The translations under genes and the position numbers were made by a program. The notes beneath the pieces are model-generated. The model was not told the DNA's origin and ran no database searches. It worked only from the letters and a program-made list of their open reading frames with translations. Source: a virus. Taken from it: a stretch of 21,117 nucleotides of DNA. The stretch covers positions 1-21,117 of IMG/VR virus record IMGVR_UViG_3300025133_000711. One strand, 5' to 3'. Position 1 is the stretch's first letter; each line of letters begins with the position of its first letter. Positions 1 through 7,397 of the stretch are shown here, one piece after another.

Positions 1-214
1 CCACTCCTGTAGCCCACTCAGCATAGCCCCTTCTCAGGCGTAACCCGTCCTCAGAAGGCATGATGTTATAGGTGTATATGCAGTCCTGCGGAGGCATGGC
101 AATGAGCGCATCAAGGGCGTTTACGCCACCAACAGATGCTGGAACCGTCACAATCTCCGCCGTAGGCTTTACTGCCCTTCCCAGTCGCCCTGCATTGTTC
201 CTATATACACTCAT
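1..214 (-). CDS. Virion structural protein, possibly DNA-stabilisation (P22 gp10-like) type, N-terminal part only
   Basis: The frame is open from ATG at 214-212 to the window edge, giving 71 residues. It reads MSVYRNNAGRLG, then VPASVGGVNALDALIAMPPQD and YNIMPSEDGLRLRRGYAEWATG. The pattern 'VPAxVGGxNAxDxLxxMPPxD ... LRxRxGYxxxATG' matches, from memory, the N-terminus of large structural proteins that follow the neck gene in short-tailed phages and are often annotated as DNA-stabilisation or tail proteins. The start lies 2 nt after the stop of the upstream neck gene, so translation is probably coupled; the Shine-Dalgarno site is weak. The rest of the gene lies left of the window. The family call comes from sequence pattern plus position, not a search. 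Confidence 0.7.
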   Translation of the reverse strand, partial: MSVYRNNAGRLGRAVKPTAEIVTVPASVGGVNALDALIAMPPQDCIYTYNIMPSEDGLRLRRGYAEWATGV

Positions 215-216
215 TT

Positions 217-948
217 TCAGGAACCATAATTCGTATCTGGCATATTGCGCCAGCCGAGATAGTGAGGCCCATTCCTGCCGCCTGAAGCACTGAGAATACC
301 AGCACCTTCGTCTTTACCAGAGCGGCTGTTAAATGTGTTCTCAAAATCCATCCTCGCAGCAGAAGCATCCATGCCTTTAGAGTCAAGGAACTTCACTTTG
401 AGGAACTTCTGCACAAGAAGCGGATCAAGGCGGACAACATCTGACTGTGCATCTGTCCAGTCCTTGCCTGTACCGCCTGAATCCTCCGCCCAGTTGCGGG
501 ATATGTACTCAAACCTGAGCGTTATGGCATCAGGTGGAGGCTGGGGGTATATTTCCAACTTGTTTTCAGCCAACCTGAATGAAGCGTAGATGGTAGAGGT
601 GGTCAAACCCCTGCCTTCAAGATATGACCATACCTGACCCGATAATGGGCCACCAATAGGGACGTTATTGGTCTTGTCCCATGCAGCTTGGTCAATCATA
701 TAGCCGAAATCAGTGGGTAAGTCGTAGATTCCAGTGATGTCTGCTACGGCATCAGTGGTGAATTCCCACTCCTCACGCAGTACCTGCCACGGGTGTAGCT
801 CGACAAGCTCCTGTCCTGCCGTATTGAGCAGGGAAGTGAGCTGCGTAAACATCTCATCTGTAGACGAATAGGGGTCGGCAGAGGCTGTTATAGCTAACTC
901 AGCCGCAGCCCTGTTAATAATCGTCTTTGCAGTTTCCTGTCGAGCCAT
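217..948 (-). CDS. Neck / head-tail adaptor protein
   Basis: This 243-residue protein starts at ATG with AGGAG 6 nt upstream. The N-terminus is helical (IINRAAAELAI). It is followed by 'LLNTAGQELVELHPWQVLREEWEFTT', then 'YDLPTDFGYMID', 'GPLSGQVW', 'LEIYPQPP' and 'FEYISRNW', in an order characteristic of adaptor proteins that sit under the portal of short-tailed phages (P22 gp4-like or T7 gp11-like neck proteins). Such proteins close the packaged head and join it to the tail. It lies between the 200-residue conserved protein and a gp10-like structural gene, which is the expected place. No truncation is seen. The role is well supported; the exact structural class is not. Confidence 0.72.
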   Translation of the reverse strand: MARQETAKTIINRAAAELAITASADPYSSTDEMFTQLTSLLNTAGQELVELHPWQVLREEWEFTTDAVADITGIYDLPTDFGYMIDQAAWDKTNNVPIGGPLSGQVWSYLEGRGLTTSTIYASFRLAENKLEIYPQPPPDAITLRFEYISRNWAEDSGGTGKDWTDAQSDVVRLDPLLVQKFLKVKFLDSKGMDASAARMDFENTFNSRSGKDEGAGILSASGGRNGPHYLGWRNMPDTNYGS

Positions 949-957
949 TACCTACTC

Positions 958-1560
958 CTATGCAGCCGCGTCAGCTTCCATCTCAGCCTTGGTACGGCGT
1001 TTACGCTTGGGCTTCTCTTCAGTTGGCATCGGAGCCGCCGCTTCAGCAGCAGCAATCAACTCAGCAATCTGCTTTTCCTGTGCCGCGAGCTTCTTGCTCA
1101 GCTCTTCGTTGGACATGGCAGAATCAAGGAACTTGGCTGCTTTCTGCTTTAAAGTCGCTACACCGCGCATGTTCTGTGCGTTGACATCACTAATAGCTGC
1201 CAACTGCTCAACCGTGCGGACATGGTAGAACTTCAACTCCTCAACCTGAGAGCGGGTGACTTGAGGCCACTCCTCCAGCAATGTGCCTTCAATGGACTCG
1301 TCATCACCTGTACGCTTCTGGTACGCATCCCAGTGACGGGGGAATCTACCCTTATCGTGCTCACGAACTGGCCTACAGACAACATTACCTTTGTCGCCAG
1401 GGGTCATGATCTCGATATACTCGGTTTCCTCAAAGATGGGTCGCCCTGCCTCTTCAGATTTGGCCTGATTTTCCTGTGGGTGCTTGAAGAACCGAACCAG
1501 TAAGGACTCGTCCTCATTGCCGCCGTATGCTGCTTGTGTTTGCCCGTATGTTGCTTCCAT
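958..1560 (-). CDS. Conserved phage protein with helical C-terminus, probably virion or assembly associated
   Basis: This 200-residue protein starts at ATG with GGGAG upstream. Residues 18-60 contain 'LLVRFFKHPQENQ' and 'EYIEIMTPGDKGNVVCRPV'. Residues 85-145 carry 'GTLLEEWPQVTRSQVEELKFYHVRTVEQLAAISDVNAQNM', which looks like a helix-hairpin-helix or SAP-like module. The C-terminus is charged coiled-coil, then Ala/Glu-rich, and ends in a basic KRKRRTKAEME segment. I recognise this layout from conserved proteins between capsid and neck genes in many tailed phages; to my knowledge no function is established. The stop overlaps the Shine-Dalgarno site of the neck gene (TAGGAG). A role in head completion is inferred from position only. 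Confidence 0.7.
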   Translation of the reverse strand: MEATYGQTQAAYGGNEDESLLVRFFKHPQENQAKSEEAGRPIFEETEYIEIMTPGDKGNVVCRPVREHDKGRFPRHWDAYQKRTGDDESIEGTLLEEWPQVTRSQVEELKFYHVRTVEQLAAISDVNAQNMRGVATLKQKAAKFLDSAMSNEELSKKLAAQEKQIAELIAAAEAAAPMPTEEKPKRKRRTKAEMEADAAA

Positions 1561-1613
1561 TTTAATACTCCCGAGGTCTTCGCCTCTGTTGTGGCCTTAT
1601 GGCCGAAATCGCT

Positions 1614-3971
1614 TTATGCTTTACTTATAGTAAAGTTCTTAATGCAGGAGGAGGTAGCACCATCCCCACTTCCGTCTGTACCAACACTGAAGTTAGTACC
1701 GCTGGACAGAACTGCCACGGTAGCGTCAGGCGTACCCTCAGTGTCATCAAACCAAATACGCATTCCGTCAGCAGTTGTATTAGTTGCCTTCACTGCGTAT
1801 GCGGTTCCAGCAGAAATCGAGATCGCAGAGGCTGTGGCTGTGTCTGTGCTTCCGCCTGTTTTGCGGATAAAATCTAAATCCGTGCCGTCATAAGTAATTT
1901 CCCAATAGTTATTACTATCGTCAAAAGACCCTGCAAGGGATGTTGTGCCTATATCATCACTCAAGGGAGTCCACTTAAACTCTATAGATACGTCTTGTGA
2001 TTGGAGGTTGTCTGCTACAGGATAAGTAAGTGTGTCTTTACTGCGAGTGACTGCAATGGCCTCTGTTTTAATGTACATGGAGGCATGTGACCCCTCTTCT
2101 ACCTGCCACCCCCACACATAACATCCTTGCGTTGCCACAGCGAATGACTCTGGGACAATCCTCGGCTCATATTTGTTCGAGGCTCCTGATGCCGTTGTCG
2201 TAAATGGCATAATAATGCGATACCAGCCATTACCGTAGTCCTCGACAGTACCGTTTGCGAATATAGATGGCACTCCATCAACCCAAATAGCAGTAGCTGA
2301 AACCAGAGTAGCGGAGGCATCAGCATCGTAGACCACTACTGAACTGGCGGTTGCATCTACGTTCTTAACAAACACCGACAATACATAATTTGTTTCAGCA
2401 GCCAGCACTATATCGGACTGATAAAGACTGTCTGAAGTCGCTGTAGCTTGCTCGCAATGAAACGCGGTAGTAGTGCCATCGGGTGCTACACCTGACGCTG
2501 TGGCCTCATGGGTGGCAGTACCAGTCCATACAGCATCACTCATGTCCTCCGAATGAAAGCACAGGTTTTCTCTCTCACTTTCGGAGATACGCCCACGCAG
2601 GGTGGCTTCGGCAAGCTGGGTAGGCGCAGTAAATCCGTTGAAGGTTATGTCGTATGTTTCTTCGTCCTCCATCGCAATATCCATATACTCAGGTATCGTG
2701 AGGTCAGGACGCCACAACCACGCTGTAGCATCGTCCTGCGAATTTATCACAGTTTCTGAATCTGCTGTGAGATACGTTACACCTCGGATAGTGACGGACT
2801 CAAACAAGTCTTTAGGGTATAGCTCAGTCGGAGTATCTGGTGGGTTATCTATAACAATCCTGACAAGGGGGGTGTACAGCGTTGGATCAATCCCTGTTAG
2901 GATAGACCTCACATCATACCCACCTATCTTTATTATTGGTGTACAGGTTCCTTCACCAGTATACCTCTGATAGCCAGTACCCTCACCTGCCAAGACACTG
3001 ACAACAGCTTCATCTCCACCGTCTTGTGTGCCTACTACAAGGTTGTTGTTATCTACAGTGTTCCAGTTAGGCGTATCGAAATACTTAACCCGTGGGACAT
3101 TGGCTCCGTGATCTCCTTCTGTGGTGGTAATGGAAACTATTTCTACCGTTCCGTATGAGCCAAAACCTGCGAGAAGGCGAATGTCTCCATCGGCAGTATC
3201 TATAACTTTTGTTCCAGTGTATGTGCCATCCCCTGTCATTAATACTGCGGCACCACCACCACCAATAATTAAAGAAAGATTCTGTCCAGAGTGACCTGTT
3301 AATATTACCTCATAGTCTACTGAAGTACCTATATCTAAACCTGTTAGATATGCCCATTCAACTTTACTTACGATCGCATTAGTAGCAGTGTATGTGTTGT
3401 CCCCATTGTCTTCCCAACCAGCCCCCACTTCATCAGGCGTTCTATCTGCAAAAGGAACTCTAACTATGCCAACGTATTCGGCAGGAGATTGGTTAGACTG
3501 CCCTGTTACATCCTCTATCTGGAAGTTTGAGCAAGTGCCAGAAGTTACCGAATGCGTAAGAGTGGTTGTGCTTGCGGTGAATACGTCCATAGCTGACCGC
3601 TCACCTGTTGTCCCAGCCAGAGAGTCCGTCACAGCCCCTGTAAGCCCTACCGTACCAGTCCCTTCAAAACTCACCCGATAATCTTGTCCCACGACCACTG
3701 TCGTAGTTGCTGGTAGGGTCGTGTCGCTGTTGCCTGTTACCAGATTCTCAACCCTTCTGGCACCATAAAACCGTGCCTCGTTCGCAAGGGTGTGACGGAT
3801 AATACTGTCCTGATCGACAACAGTGGCTGTTGCGTTTGCTCTGGTGAATGTTGGAGGGGTGTCACCCTTGCCACTTGCGGTCAAAGAGGTCGTCAGGGGT
3901 GCAAAGAAGTACGTGGATAGCCCTTTAGCGGCCCCTGCGCCTAGTTTGTTTAAAGTCCCCAGTCCAAGCAT
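1614..3971 (-). CDS. Large lectin-like virion surface protein (concanavalin/LamG-type modules)
   Basis: This 785-residue protein is rich in Thr, Ser, Ala, Gly and Asp with few charged helices, as in beta-sandwich fibre proteins. Residues 40-75 ('FTRANATATVVDQD ... ANEARFYGAR') match the common N-terminal region of phage concanavalin-like structural proteins. Residues 468-635 ('ENLCFHSEDMSDAVW' to 'YVWGWQVEEG') form a typical carbohydrate-binding-like module. Residues 75-165 look like a shorter, diverged copy. Residues 650-785 resemble a LamG/concanavalin sandwich ('VSIEFKWTP', 'NNYWEITYDG', 'MRIWFDD'). Its ATG overlaps the stop of the upstream gene by one base (TAATG). A virion fibre or host-surface-binding role is inferred. 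Its place between capsid and neck genes suggests a head-exposed protein as an alternative to a tail fibre. Confidence 0.72.
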   Translation of the reverse strand: MLGLGTLNKLGAGAAKGLSTYFFAPLTTSLTASGKGDTPPTFTRANATATVVDQDSIIRHTLANEARFYGARRVENLVTGNSDTTLPATTTVVVGQDYRVSFEGTGTVGLTGAVTDSLAGTTGERSAMDVFTASTTTLTHSVTSGTCSNFQIEDVTGQSNQSPAEYVGIVRVPFADRTPDEVGAGWEDNGDNTYTATNAIVSKVEWAYLTGLDIGTSVDYEVILTGHSGQNLSLIIGGGGAAVLMTGDGTYTGTKVIDTADGDIRLLAGFGSYGTVEIVSITTTEGDHGANVPRVKYFDTPNWNTVDNNNLVVGTQDGGDEAVVSVLAGEGTGYQRYTGEGTCTPIIKIGGYDVRSILTGIDPTLYTPLVRIVIDNPPDTPTELYPKDLFESVTIRGVTYLTADSETVINSQDDATAWLWRPDLTIPEYMDIAMEDEETYDITFNGFTAPTQLAEATLRGRISESERENLCFHSEDMSDAVWTGTATHEATASGVAPDGTTTAFHCEQATATSDSLYQSDIVLAAETNYVLSVFVKNVDATASSVVVYDADASATLVSATAIWVDGVPSIFANGTVEDYGNGWYRIIMPFTTTASGASNKYEPRIVPESFAVATQGCYVWGWQVEEGSHASMYIKTEAIAVTRSKDTLTYPVADNLQSQDVSIEFKWTPLSDDIGTTSLAGSFDDSNNYWEITYDGTDLDFIRKTGGSTDTATASAISISAGTAYAVKATNTTADGMRIWFDDTEGTPDATVAVLSSGTNFSVGTDGSGDGATSSCIKNFTISKA

Positions 3972-4270
3972 TAGTTCATTTCCGTGATGTTCAACGCACC
4001 TGAGGCACCAATACCAGCAACCTTCTCGCCGGGAAACACACTGATGTACTCAACTACGTTTCCGGGTAGGTACGTGGAAGCGGCAGTAGCTGTTGGGGAA
4101 GCCCCCAGCACATAGTTCACCGCGGCATCACACACGAGACGCACAACTGTAGTGTTGGCTCCAAAGGCAGTACTTGATACTGAAGAACCTGTCATTGTTT
4201 TATTCTCAGACGAGAGAGGTCTAAGTACTGGGATTGGTTGTCTGTTTACATCTGTTGGCAGCTTAGCCAT
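3971..4270 (-). CDS. Small head protein, possible capsid decoration protein
   Basis: This 99-residue protein has GAGGAAA upstream of its ATG. The sequence is beta-rich with 'VVRLVCDAAVNYVLGASPTATAASTYLP', 'VEYISVFPGEKVAGI' and the ending 'GALNITEM'. This layout recalls small virion proteins encoded next to major capsid genes in tailed phages. It is separated from the capsid gene by a terminator-like hairpin, so it is probably made at a lower or separately controlled level, and it is coupled to the 785-residue protein downstream. Decoration, cement or fibre-base roles are possible; the sequence does not decide between them. Confidence 0.65.
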   Translation of the reverse strand: MAKLPTDVNRQPIPVLRPLSSENKTMTGSSVSSTAFGANTTVVRLVCDAAVNYVLGASPTATAASTYLPGNVVEYISVFPGEKVAGIGASGALNITEMN

Positions 4271-4297
4271 AATTGTTTCCTCGTTGTTAAAATAACA

Positions 4298-4336
4298 CTT
4301 GCGTTATACCTCGGTTGACCAAAGGGTTAACGCAAG
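4298..4336. repeat. 9-bp inverted repeat between capsid terminator and next gene
   Basis: CTTGCGTTA (4298-4306) is repeated in perfect inversion as TAACGCAAG (4328-4336) with a 21-nt gap. It lies in the leader of the 99-residue gene, immediately downstream of the capsid terminator on the minus strand. It could be an operator or an RNA stem. A weak promoter-like TTAACC-16-TATAAC runs through it on the minus strand, which I do not consider proven. Confidence 0.4.
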
Positions 4337-4342
4337 GGTTAT

Positions 4343-4390
4343 GAAAAGTAAAAAGGCCCCAAGCGTCCACTTGGGATACTTGGAGCCTTT
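4343..4390 (-). terminator. Rho-independent terminator-like hairpin after the capsid gene
   Basis: On the minus strand AAAGGCTCCAAG (4390-4379) pairs with CTTGGGGCCTTT (4363-4352) over 12 positions, including one U-G wobble. The loop is 15 nt and is followed by a short T tract and then TTTT. The hairpin begins about 12 nt after the capsid stop codon. A partial terminator here would let capsid mRNA exceed that of downstream virion genes, a common arrangement in phages. Confidence 0.75.
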
Positions 4391-4402
4391 ATAGGACTAT
4401 AC

Positions 4403-5383
4403 CTAGGCTTCAGGTACAGCGATTACAACACCATTTTCTGGACGGTACACTTGCTTTCCGTAGATACGGTCAGCGGTGAACAGCGTAGCCAAATGTTCCT
4501 GCTTGTACTGTGTCTGTGTACGCACACCAACTTGCTCCGCTAGGACAAAGGCGTCCTTGTGCAGCAAGAAAGCACCACGAGTAGTACAGTCACCATTAAG
4601 GTTTTGGCCTGTAGTCTCCAGCGTAGGGCAGTTTGTTGAGATGTAAACGTCTACACCATACAAACGACCAATCTTACCATTCTCGATTCCCTTGTTCACT
4701 GCGAAATCTTGGTTGTGGTAATCGGTCATACCACGGATTGCGTTACAGAGTGAAGGTGGGATGATAAGAGCACGATTCAGCATTGGCACGTCATCATCAT
4801 CAAGCATCTGCATTGAATAACGCAGGAGAGCATCGGTGAATACGTTTTCTGCCAGCACCATCTCGTCCGCGTCCCATGCCTCAAGGACACCGTTGTCACT
4901 CTGGACAACGTGATCGTGTTCCCAGTCCGCAGGGACCACAGCAGATGGGTTTACAAAAGCACCCCCATTACCAAGACCAGTACCTAGCGTAAACATATCT
5001 GAGTCTACTTGCTTAGCCATAGCGTAGCCAGCGTCACTGGTGTAGAAACTACGCATAGATGCCAGAGCTTGCACATCGGCAATATCTTCGATCATACGTG
5101 AGTATTCCCAGTGCTCAACGATATTAATGTCAACGACATCGTTAGTCGGTGCCTGTAGGTTTACAGATTCTTCCATAACTTTAAGGGAAGCAGTACCACG
5201 AGAAGGCTTCGGAATGTGAATTGTATCACCTTTCTTACCTTTCATAGACATCTTTTTAACGAGCGGTGCCATAACGAGATTGCTCTCATAGGTACCGATA
5301 ACCTCGTCACTCCAGAGTTCTGGAATGAAGTTATTACCTATTGTGGTTGTTACTTGGTCAGTAACGTTTGCAAAATGAGCCAT
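4403..5383 (-). CDS. Major capsid protein
   Basis: This 326-residue protein directly follows the scaffold gene. It has a strong AGGAGA site upstream of ATG. The N-terminus 'VTTTIGNNFIPELWSDEVIGTYESNLVMAPLVKK' followed by 'KGKKGDTIHIPKP' is the typical start of HK97-fold coat proteins, where an N-arm precedes the E-loop. The C-terminal part ('GRLYGVDVYISTNCP', 'AFLLHKDAFVLAEQVGVRTQTQYKQEHLATLFTADRIYGKQVYRPENGVV') matches the P-domain/A-domain region of phage coat proteins of this type. No extra domain or truncation is seen. The HK97 fold is inferred from family resemblance. The hairpin around its ribosome-binding site is listed separately. Confidence 0.9.
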   Translation of the reverse strand: MAHFANVTDQVTTTIGNNFIPELWSDEVIGTYESNLVMAPLVKKMSMKGKKGDTIHIPKPSRGTASLKVMEESVNLQAPTNDVVDINIVEHWEYSRMIEDIADVQALASMRSFYTSDAGYAMAKQVDSDMFTLGTGLGNGGAFVNPSAVVPADWEHDHVVQSDNGVLEAWDADEMVLAENVFTDALLRYSMQMLDDDDVPMLNRALIIPPSLCNAIRGMTDYHNQDFAVNKGIENGKIGRLYGVDVYISTNCPTLETTGQNLNGDCTTRGAFLLHKDAFVLAEQVGVRTQTQYKQEHLATLFTADRIYGKQVYRPENGVVIAVPEA

Positions 5384-5402
5384 AGTATATTTCTCCTATA
5401 CT
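5384..5402 (-). promoter_or_regulatory. Hairpin presenting the capsid Shine-Dalgarno in its loop
   Basis: In the mRNA, AGUAUA and UAUACU form a 6-bp stem around a 7-nt loop containing GGAGAA, with the stem ending directly against the AUG (5383). The Shine-Dalgarno site is therefore in a loop while flanking bases are paired. The stem is AU-only and weak, so its role in capsid translation is a hypothesis. Confidence 0.4.
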
Positions 5403-5416
5403 TTAAGCAATGACCT

Positions 5417-6247
5417 CTACCGTACTCTACCTTCTGCATACGCCTTTTGTATCTCTGGCGACAGGGCCTCGTATCGACTAGGGTCGTTTTTCATGAGGTT
5501 GATTATGTCAGCTCTACGGTATATCTTACCCCCTGAGGTACTTCCAGTTGCGCCTGTGGCACTCCCTGTACTCGCGGCCTTCACTTGTTGCGTGCGGGAC
5601 GTTTGTTCAGATCGCGCTGCTTCTGCAACTACCTTGGTACGCTCCTTGTACTGTGAGAACAATTCGTCCGCACTATCAAAGTCGTACTGCTGGTCCGCAC
5701 GTACAAACAGTTCTCTTCGGATTGGTGAACCCGCGATCCACTCGCTGAATTTAGGGTCACTTGCGATTGCCTTCATATCAGGGTGTTTCTGTTCCAATCG
5801 ACTAACGGAAGTAACCTTTTGGTGTTCCCTTGCCGATTCACGTGCAGCTATTACATCTGGGTGTTTAGATATTTGTTGAGTGACTGCGCCCTCAGGGTCC
5901 TCAAAGAAGTCCACAGGTTCTGCGGCTACTTCAGGGGCTGGGGTGCCTTGTGTTGGAAGTTGATTCTGTATAAACCCATCGACCACCTTGCGGAGCTCAC
6001 CTACTTCACCGGAGTGCTTACCAATGAGCTGTTCAGCTGCTTGATGCATTCCTATGACTTCCTTGATGGTTTTCCCTTGGTACTTATCGGGGACATCAGG
6101 GACATCACTGGGTGTTGGAGTTACCTCTGGGGCTGCTTCCTCTAAGGAGGTCGCAAGGGCCTGAGGGTCCAAGGCTTCTGTATCAGGTGGGATCGTAGAC
6201 TCTTCGTTAGGGTCTACTACGTCATCTTCTATAATTGTTGCTGCCAT
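5417..6247 (-). CDS. Capsid scaffolding protein
   Basis: This 276-residue protein lies immediately upstream of the capsid gene and has GGAGA before its ATG. The first 60 residues are very acidic and Pro/Glu-rich. 'KYQGKTIKEVIGMHQAAEQLIGKHSGEVGELRKVVDGFIQNQL' (about 54-97) is a helical segment typical of phage scaffolds. The C-terminus is basic and ends 'YRRADIINLMKNDPSRYEALSPEIQKAYAEGRVR', a signature I associate with scaffolds of short-tailed phages, where a basic C-terminal helix-turn-helix binds coat protein. It would direct procapsid assembly and then leave or be degraded. The spacing to the upstream zinc-ribbon gene is 3 nt, so the two are co-translated. Confidence 0.85.
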   Translation of the reverse strand: MAATIIEDDVVDPNEESTIPPDTEALDPQALATSLEEAAPEVTPTPSDVPDVPDKYQGKTIKEVIGMHQAAEQLIGKHSGEVGELRKVVDGFIQNQLPTQGTPAPEVAAEPVDFFEDPEGAVTQQISKHPDVIAARESAREHQKVTSVSRLEQKHPDMKAIASDPKFSEWIAGSPIRRELFVRADQQYDFDSADELFSQYKERTKVVAEAARSEQTSRTQQVKAASTGSATGATGSTSGGKIYRRADIINLMKNDPSRYEALSPEIQKAYAEGRVR

Positions 6248-6250
6248 AAT

Positions 6251-6493
6251 CTAGTCTCCGTGCTCATTAGCATTATGAAGTTCTTCTTTTAACTTAGCCT
6301 CTCGCCGCTTTTGCCACTTCATGGCCGCACCAGGAAAAGACCCAGTAACACCCTCAAGGTGGAAACGTATTGGCTTAATTATCTTCGTAGCAAGACAGTT
6401 GCACTCTTGGCATTGAATATGCTTAGTCTCGTTATCTGCAAAGTATTCGTTGGTGTGCCCCTCTGGGCACGTGAAATCATTCAGGACTTTCAT
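6251..6493 (-). CDS. Small zinc-ribbon-like conserved phage protein
   Basis: This 80-residue protein carries C9-x3-H13 and C28-x2-C31-x-C33, which could form one zinc-binding ribbon. It is followed by 'FHLEGVTGSFPGAAMKWQKRREAKLKEE'. The layout 'zinc ribbon, then FHLEGVxGxFPxAAxKW' is one I recognise from genes just upstream of scaffold genes in short-tailed phages; no function is known to me. It overlaps the end of the upstream gene by 17 nt and stops 3 nt before the scaffold start. A role in head assembly is inferred from this conserved position only. Confidence 0.7.
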   Translation of the reverse strand: MKVLNDFTCPEGHTNEYFADNETKHIQCQECNCLATKIIKPIRFHLEGVTGSFPGAAMKWQKRREAKLKEELHNANEHGD

Positions 6494-6725
6494 CTAGTTC
6501 ACTTTCGGAAAACTTGGTTGTTTCCTCAAGGTTTAGCACGTTGCTTATGATAGCCAACTGCCCCTTGCGGAACCAGAGGTCCGTCAGGTCTGATGTGTCC
6601 TCGACTGAGTTAATGTATGCCGCATTGTCCGCAAGTTCCGTCAGGAATACCTGCCAACCTTTGGTTGAAAACATCGTTCTCAGGTGATCGAAGTAATCTT
6701 CGTCACTTAGGTTTTCTAAGTCCAT
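6477..6725 (-). CDS. Conserved small phage protein, first gene after the internal promoter
   Basis: I place the start at ATG 6725-6723, preceded by AGGGGG, giving 82 residues that begin MDLENLSDEDYFDHLRTMF. The open frame extends upstream to 6800 without a good ribosome site and with unlikely sequence. The core 'MFSTKGWQVFLTELADNAAYINSVEDTSDLTDLWFRKGQLAIISNVLNLEE' resembles a widespread uncharacterised family encoded near portal or scaffold genes ('INSVEx ... LWFRKGQL ... NLE'). The protein is acidic and helical. It is the first gene downstream of the promoter at 6947-6975, with a leader of about 215 nt. Confidence 0.75.
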   Translation of the reverse strand: MDLENLSDEDYFDHLRTMFSTKGWQVFLTELADNAAYINSVEDTSDLTDLWFRKGQLAIISNVLNLEETTKFSESELDESPE

Positions 6726-6833
6726 ATTGCCCCCTTGTTGGGTATGGTTGGTGCCACTTATGTCACCATAGACCCTATAAAGGCCTTTAAGATGACACAA
6801 GTGGTTTATTAGGTGAATTGTATTGTGTAATAT

Positions 6834-6852
6834 ACATTAGAGCCTCTAATGT
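6834..6852. promoter_or_regulatory. Perfect 19-bp palindrome in the leader of the internal late promoter
   Basis: ACATTAGAG and CTCTAATGT flank a single central C. Because the arms abut, this is better explained as a protein-binding dyad than an RNA hairpin. It lies about 90 bp downstream of the predicted start of transcription and 110 bp upstream of the first gene. I infer an operator; no copy was seen elsewhere in the window. Confidence 0.5.
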
Positions 6853-6883
6853 TAAATATATTAGACATACGTTTGTTTGAGTG

Positions 6884-6917
6884 CCTACCACGACACTAGG
6901 GACCTAGCTGTGGCAGG
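6884..6917 (-). promoter_or_regulatory. Two-tier hairpin in the leader RNA of the internal late promoter
   Basis: In minus-strand RNA, CCUGCCAC pairs with GUGGUAGG over 8 positions with one G-U wobble. Inside this outer stem CUAG-GUCC-CUAG forms a second stem (CTAGG/CCTAG at DNA level). It starts about 23 nt after the predicted transcription start and has no U tract, so it is not a terminator. An RNA-stabilising, protein-binding or regulatory role is inferred. Confidence 0.45.
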
Positions 6918-6946
6918 GCTTATGTATTCTATTGTACCTTAAGTAC

Positions 6947-6975
6947 ATTATAACACAGTTTTCCCAAAACGTCTA
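6947..6975 (-). promoter_or_regulatory. Internal late-arm sigma-70-like promoter
   Basis: On the minus strand TAGACG (6975-6970), a 17-bp spacer and a perfect TATAAT (6952-6947) with an extended -10 TG are present. The spacer (TTTTGGGAAAACTGTGT) nearly matches that of the promoter at 11688-11716. The -35 begins with the stop codon TAG of the 60-residue gene. It should drive the scaffold and capsid operon independently of the terminase promoter. Confidence 0.8.
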
Positions 6976-7155
6976 CTTTTTCTTAATTAAATCTGCTTCA
7001 ACGTCAGTTTTTTTCGGTCTGCCGCGCTTTTTGGGCTTATTTAGGTCCTCTATAGCCTCTATTCGGGCATTTAGAGTCTCAATGCGGTCAAAGGCCGTTT
7101 TTAGGACTTTGTTGACTTCTTCGATGATTTTGTTAAGGTCTCCACGCATTAGCAT
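6973..7155 (-). CDS. Small coiled-coil protein with AT-hook-like tail
   Basis: This 60-residue protein starts at ATG with AGGAGA upstream. Residues 5-40 form a heptad-like helix (LNKIIEEVNKVLKTAFDRIETLNARIEAIEDL). Residues 41-50 are PKKRGRPKKT, containing the GRP core of an AT-hook, and the protein ends in lysines. Comparable small 'coiled coil plus GRPKK' proteins occur in this position in related phages as I recall; function is unknown. It overlaps the upstream HTH-like gene by 7 nt. DNA binding as a small oligomer is an inference from the two segments. Its stop codon is part of the -35 of the following promoter. Confidence 0.7.
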   Translation of the reverse strand: MLMRGDLNKIIEEVNKVLKTAFDRIETLNARIEAIEDLNKPKKRGRPKKTDVEADLIKKK

Positions 7156-7397
7156 AGGGATTCTCCTCTTTTAGTGGGTTGTGGGTGTAACTCTACTACT
7201 TTTGTTCTCCTTTCACCACCCGCTAAGGTGGCTAATTGGACTATATAAGCCCTGAAGTTCAATGAACTCAATGAACGATCTACAATTGACCAGTCAAAAC
7301 CAAGTTTCTTAGCGGCCTGTTTTACTGTGTTGCCTTTTTGTATCTCCACCAGCAACATTACCTCTTGCTTTGAACTTAGTAGCTCATCTCGATCCAT
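7149..7397 (-). CDS. Small helix-turn-helix-like protein
   Basis: This 82-residue protein overlaps the membrane-protein gene upstream by 14 nt and the coiled-coil gene downstream by 7 nt. Residues 14-48 ('VMLLVEIQKGNTVKQAAKKLGFDWSIVDRSLSSLNF') fit a helix-turn-helix: a helix, 'TVKQAAKKLG' as helix two and 'DWSIVDRSL' as recognition helix. The rest is basic (GGERRTKVVELHPQPTKRG). It could be a regulator or a packaging accessory. No family name is assigned. The ribosome site is weak, so translation probably depends on coupling. Confidence 0.65.
   Translation of the reverse strand: MDRDELLSSKQEVMLLVEIQKGNTVKQAAKKLGFDWSIVDRSLSSLNFRAYIVQLATLAGGERRTKVVELHPQPTKRGESLC

Noticed and set aside
1561-1613. 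GGCC and GAGG short stems between the lectin-like and 200-residue genes
   Set aside because: Stems of only 4 bp with no T tract; not enough for a terminator.
2602-2970. Plus-strand 122-codon frame opposite the lectin-like gene
   Set aside because: Antisense shadow; no start signals.
5493-6145. Plus-strand frames of 120-128 codons opposite the scaffold gene
   Set aside because: Cys-rich, unstructured antisense products with no ribosome sites; the scaffold is clear on the other strand.
6477-6800. Longer form of the 82-residue gene starting at 6800
   Set aside because: The added 25 residues lack a ribosome site, while ATG 6725 has AGGGGG and matches the conserved family start.
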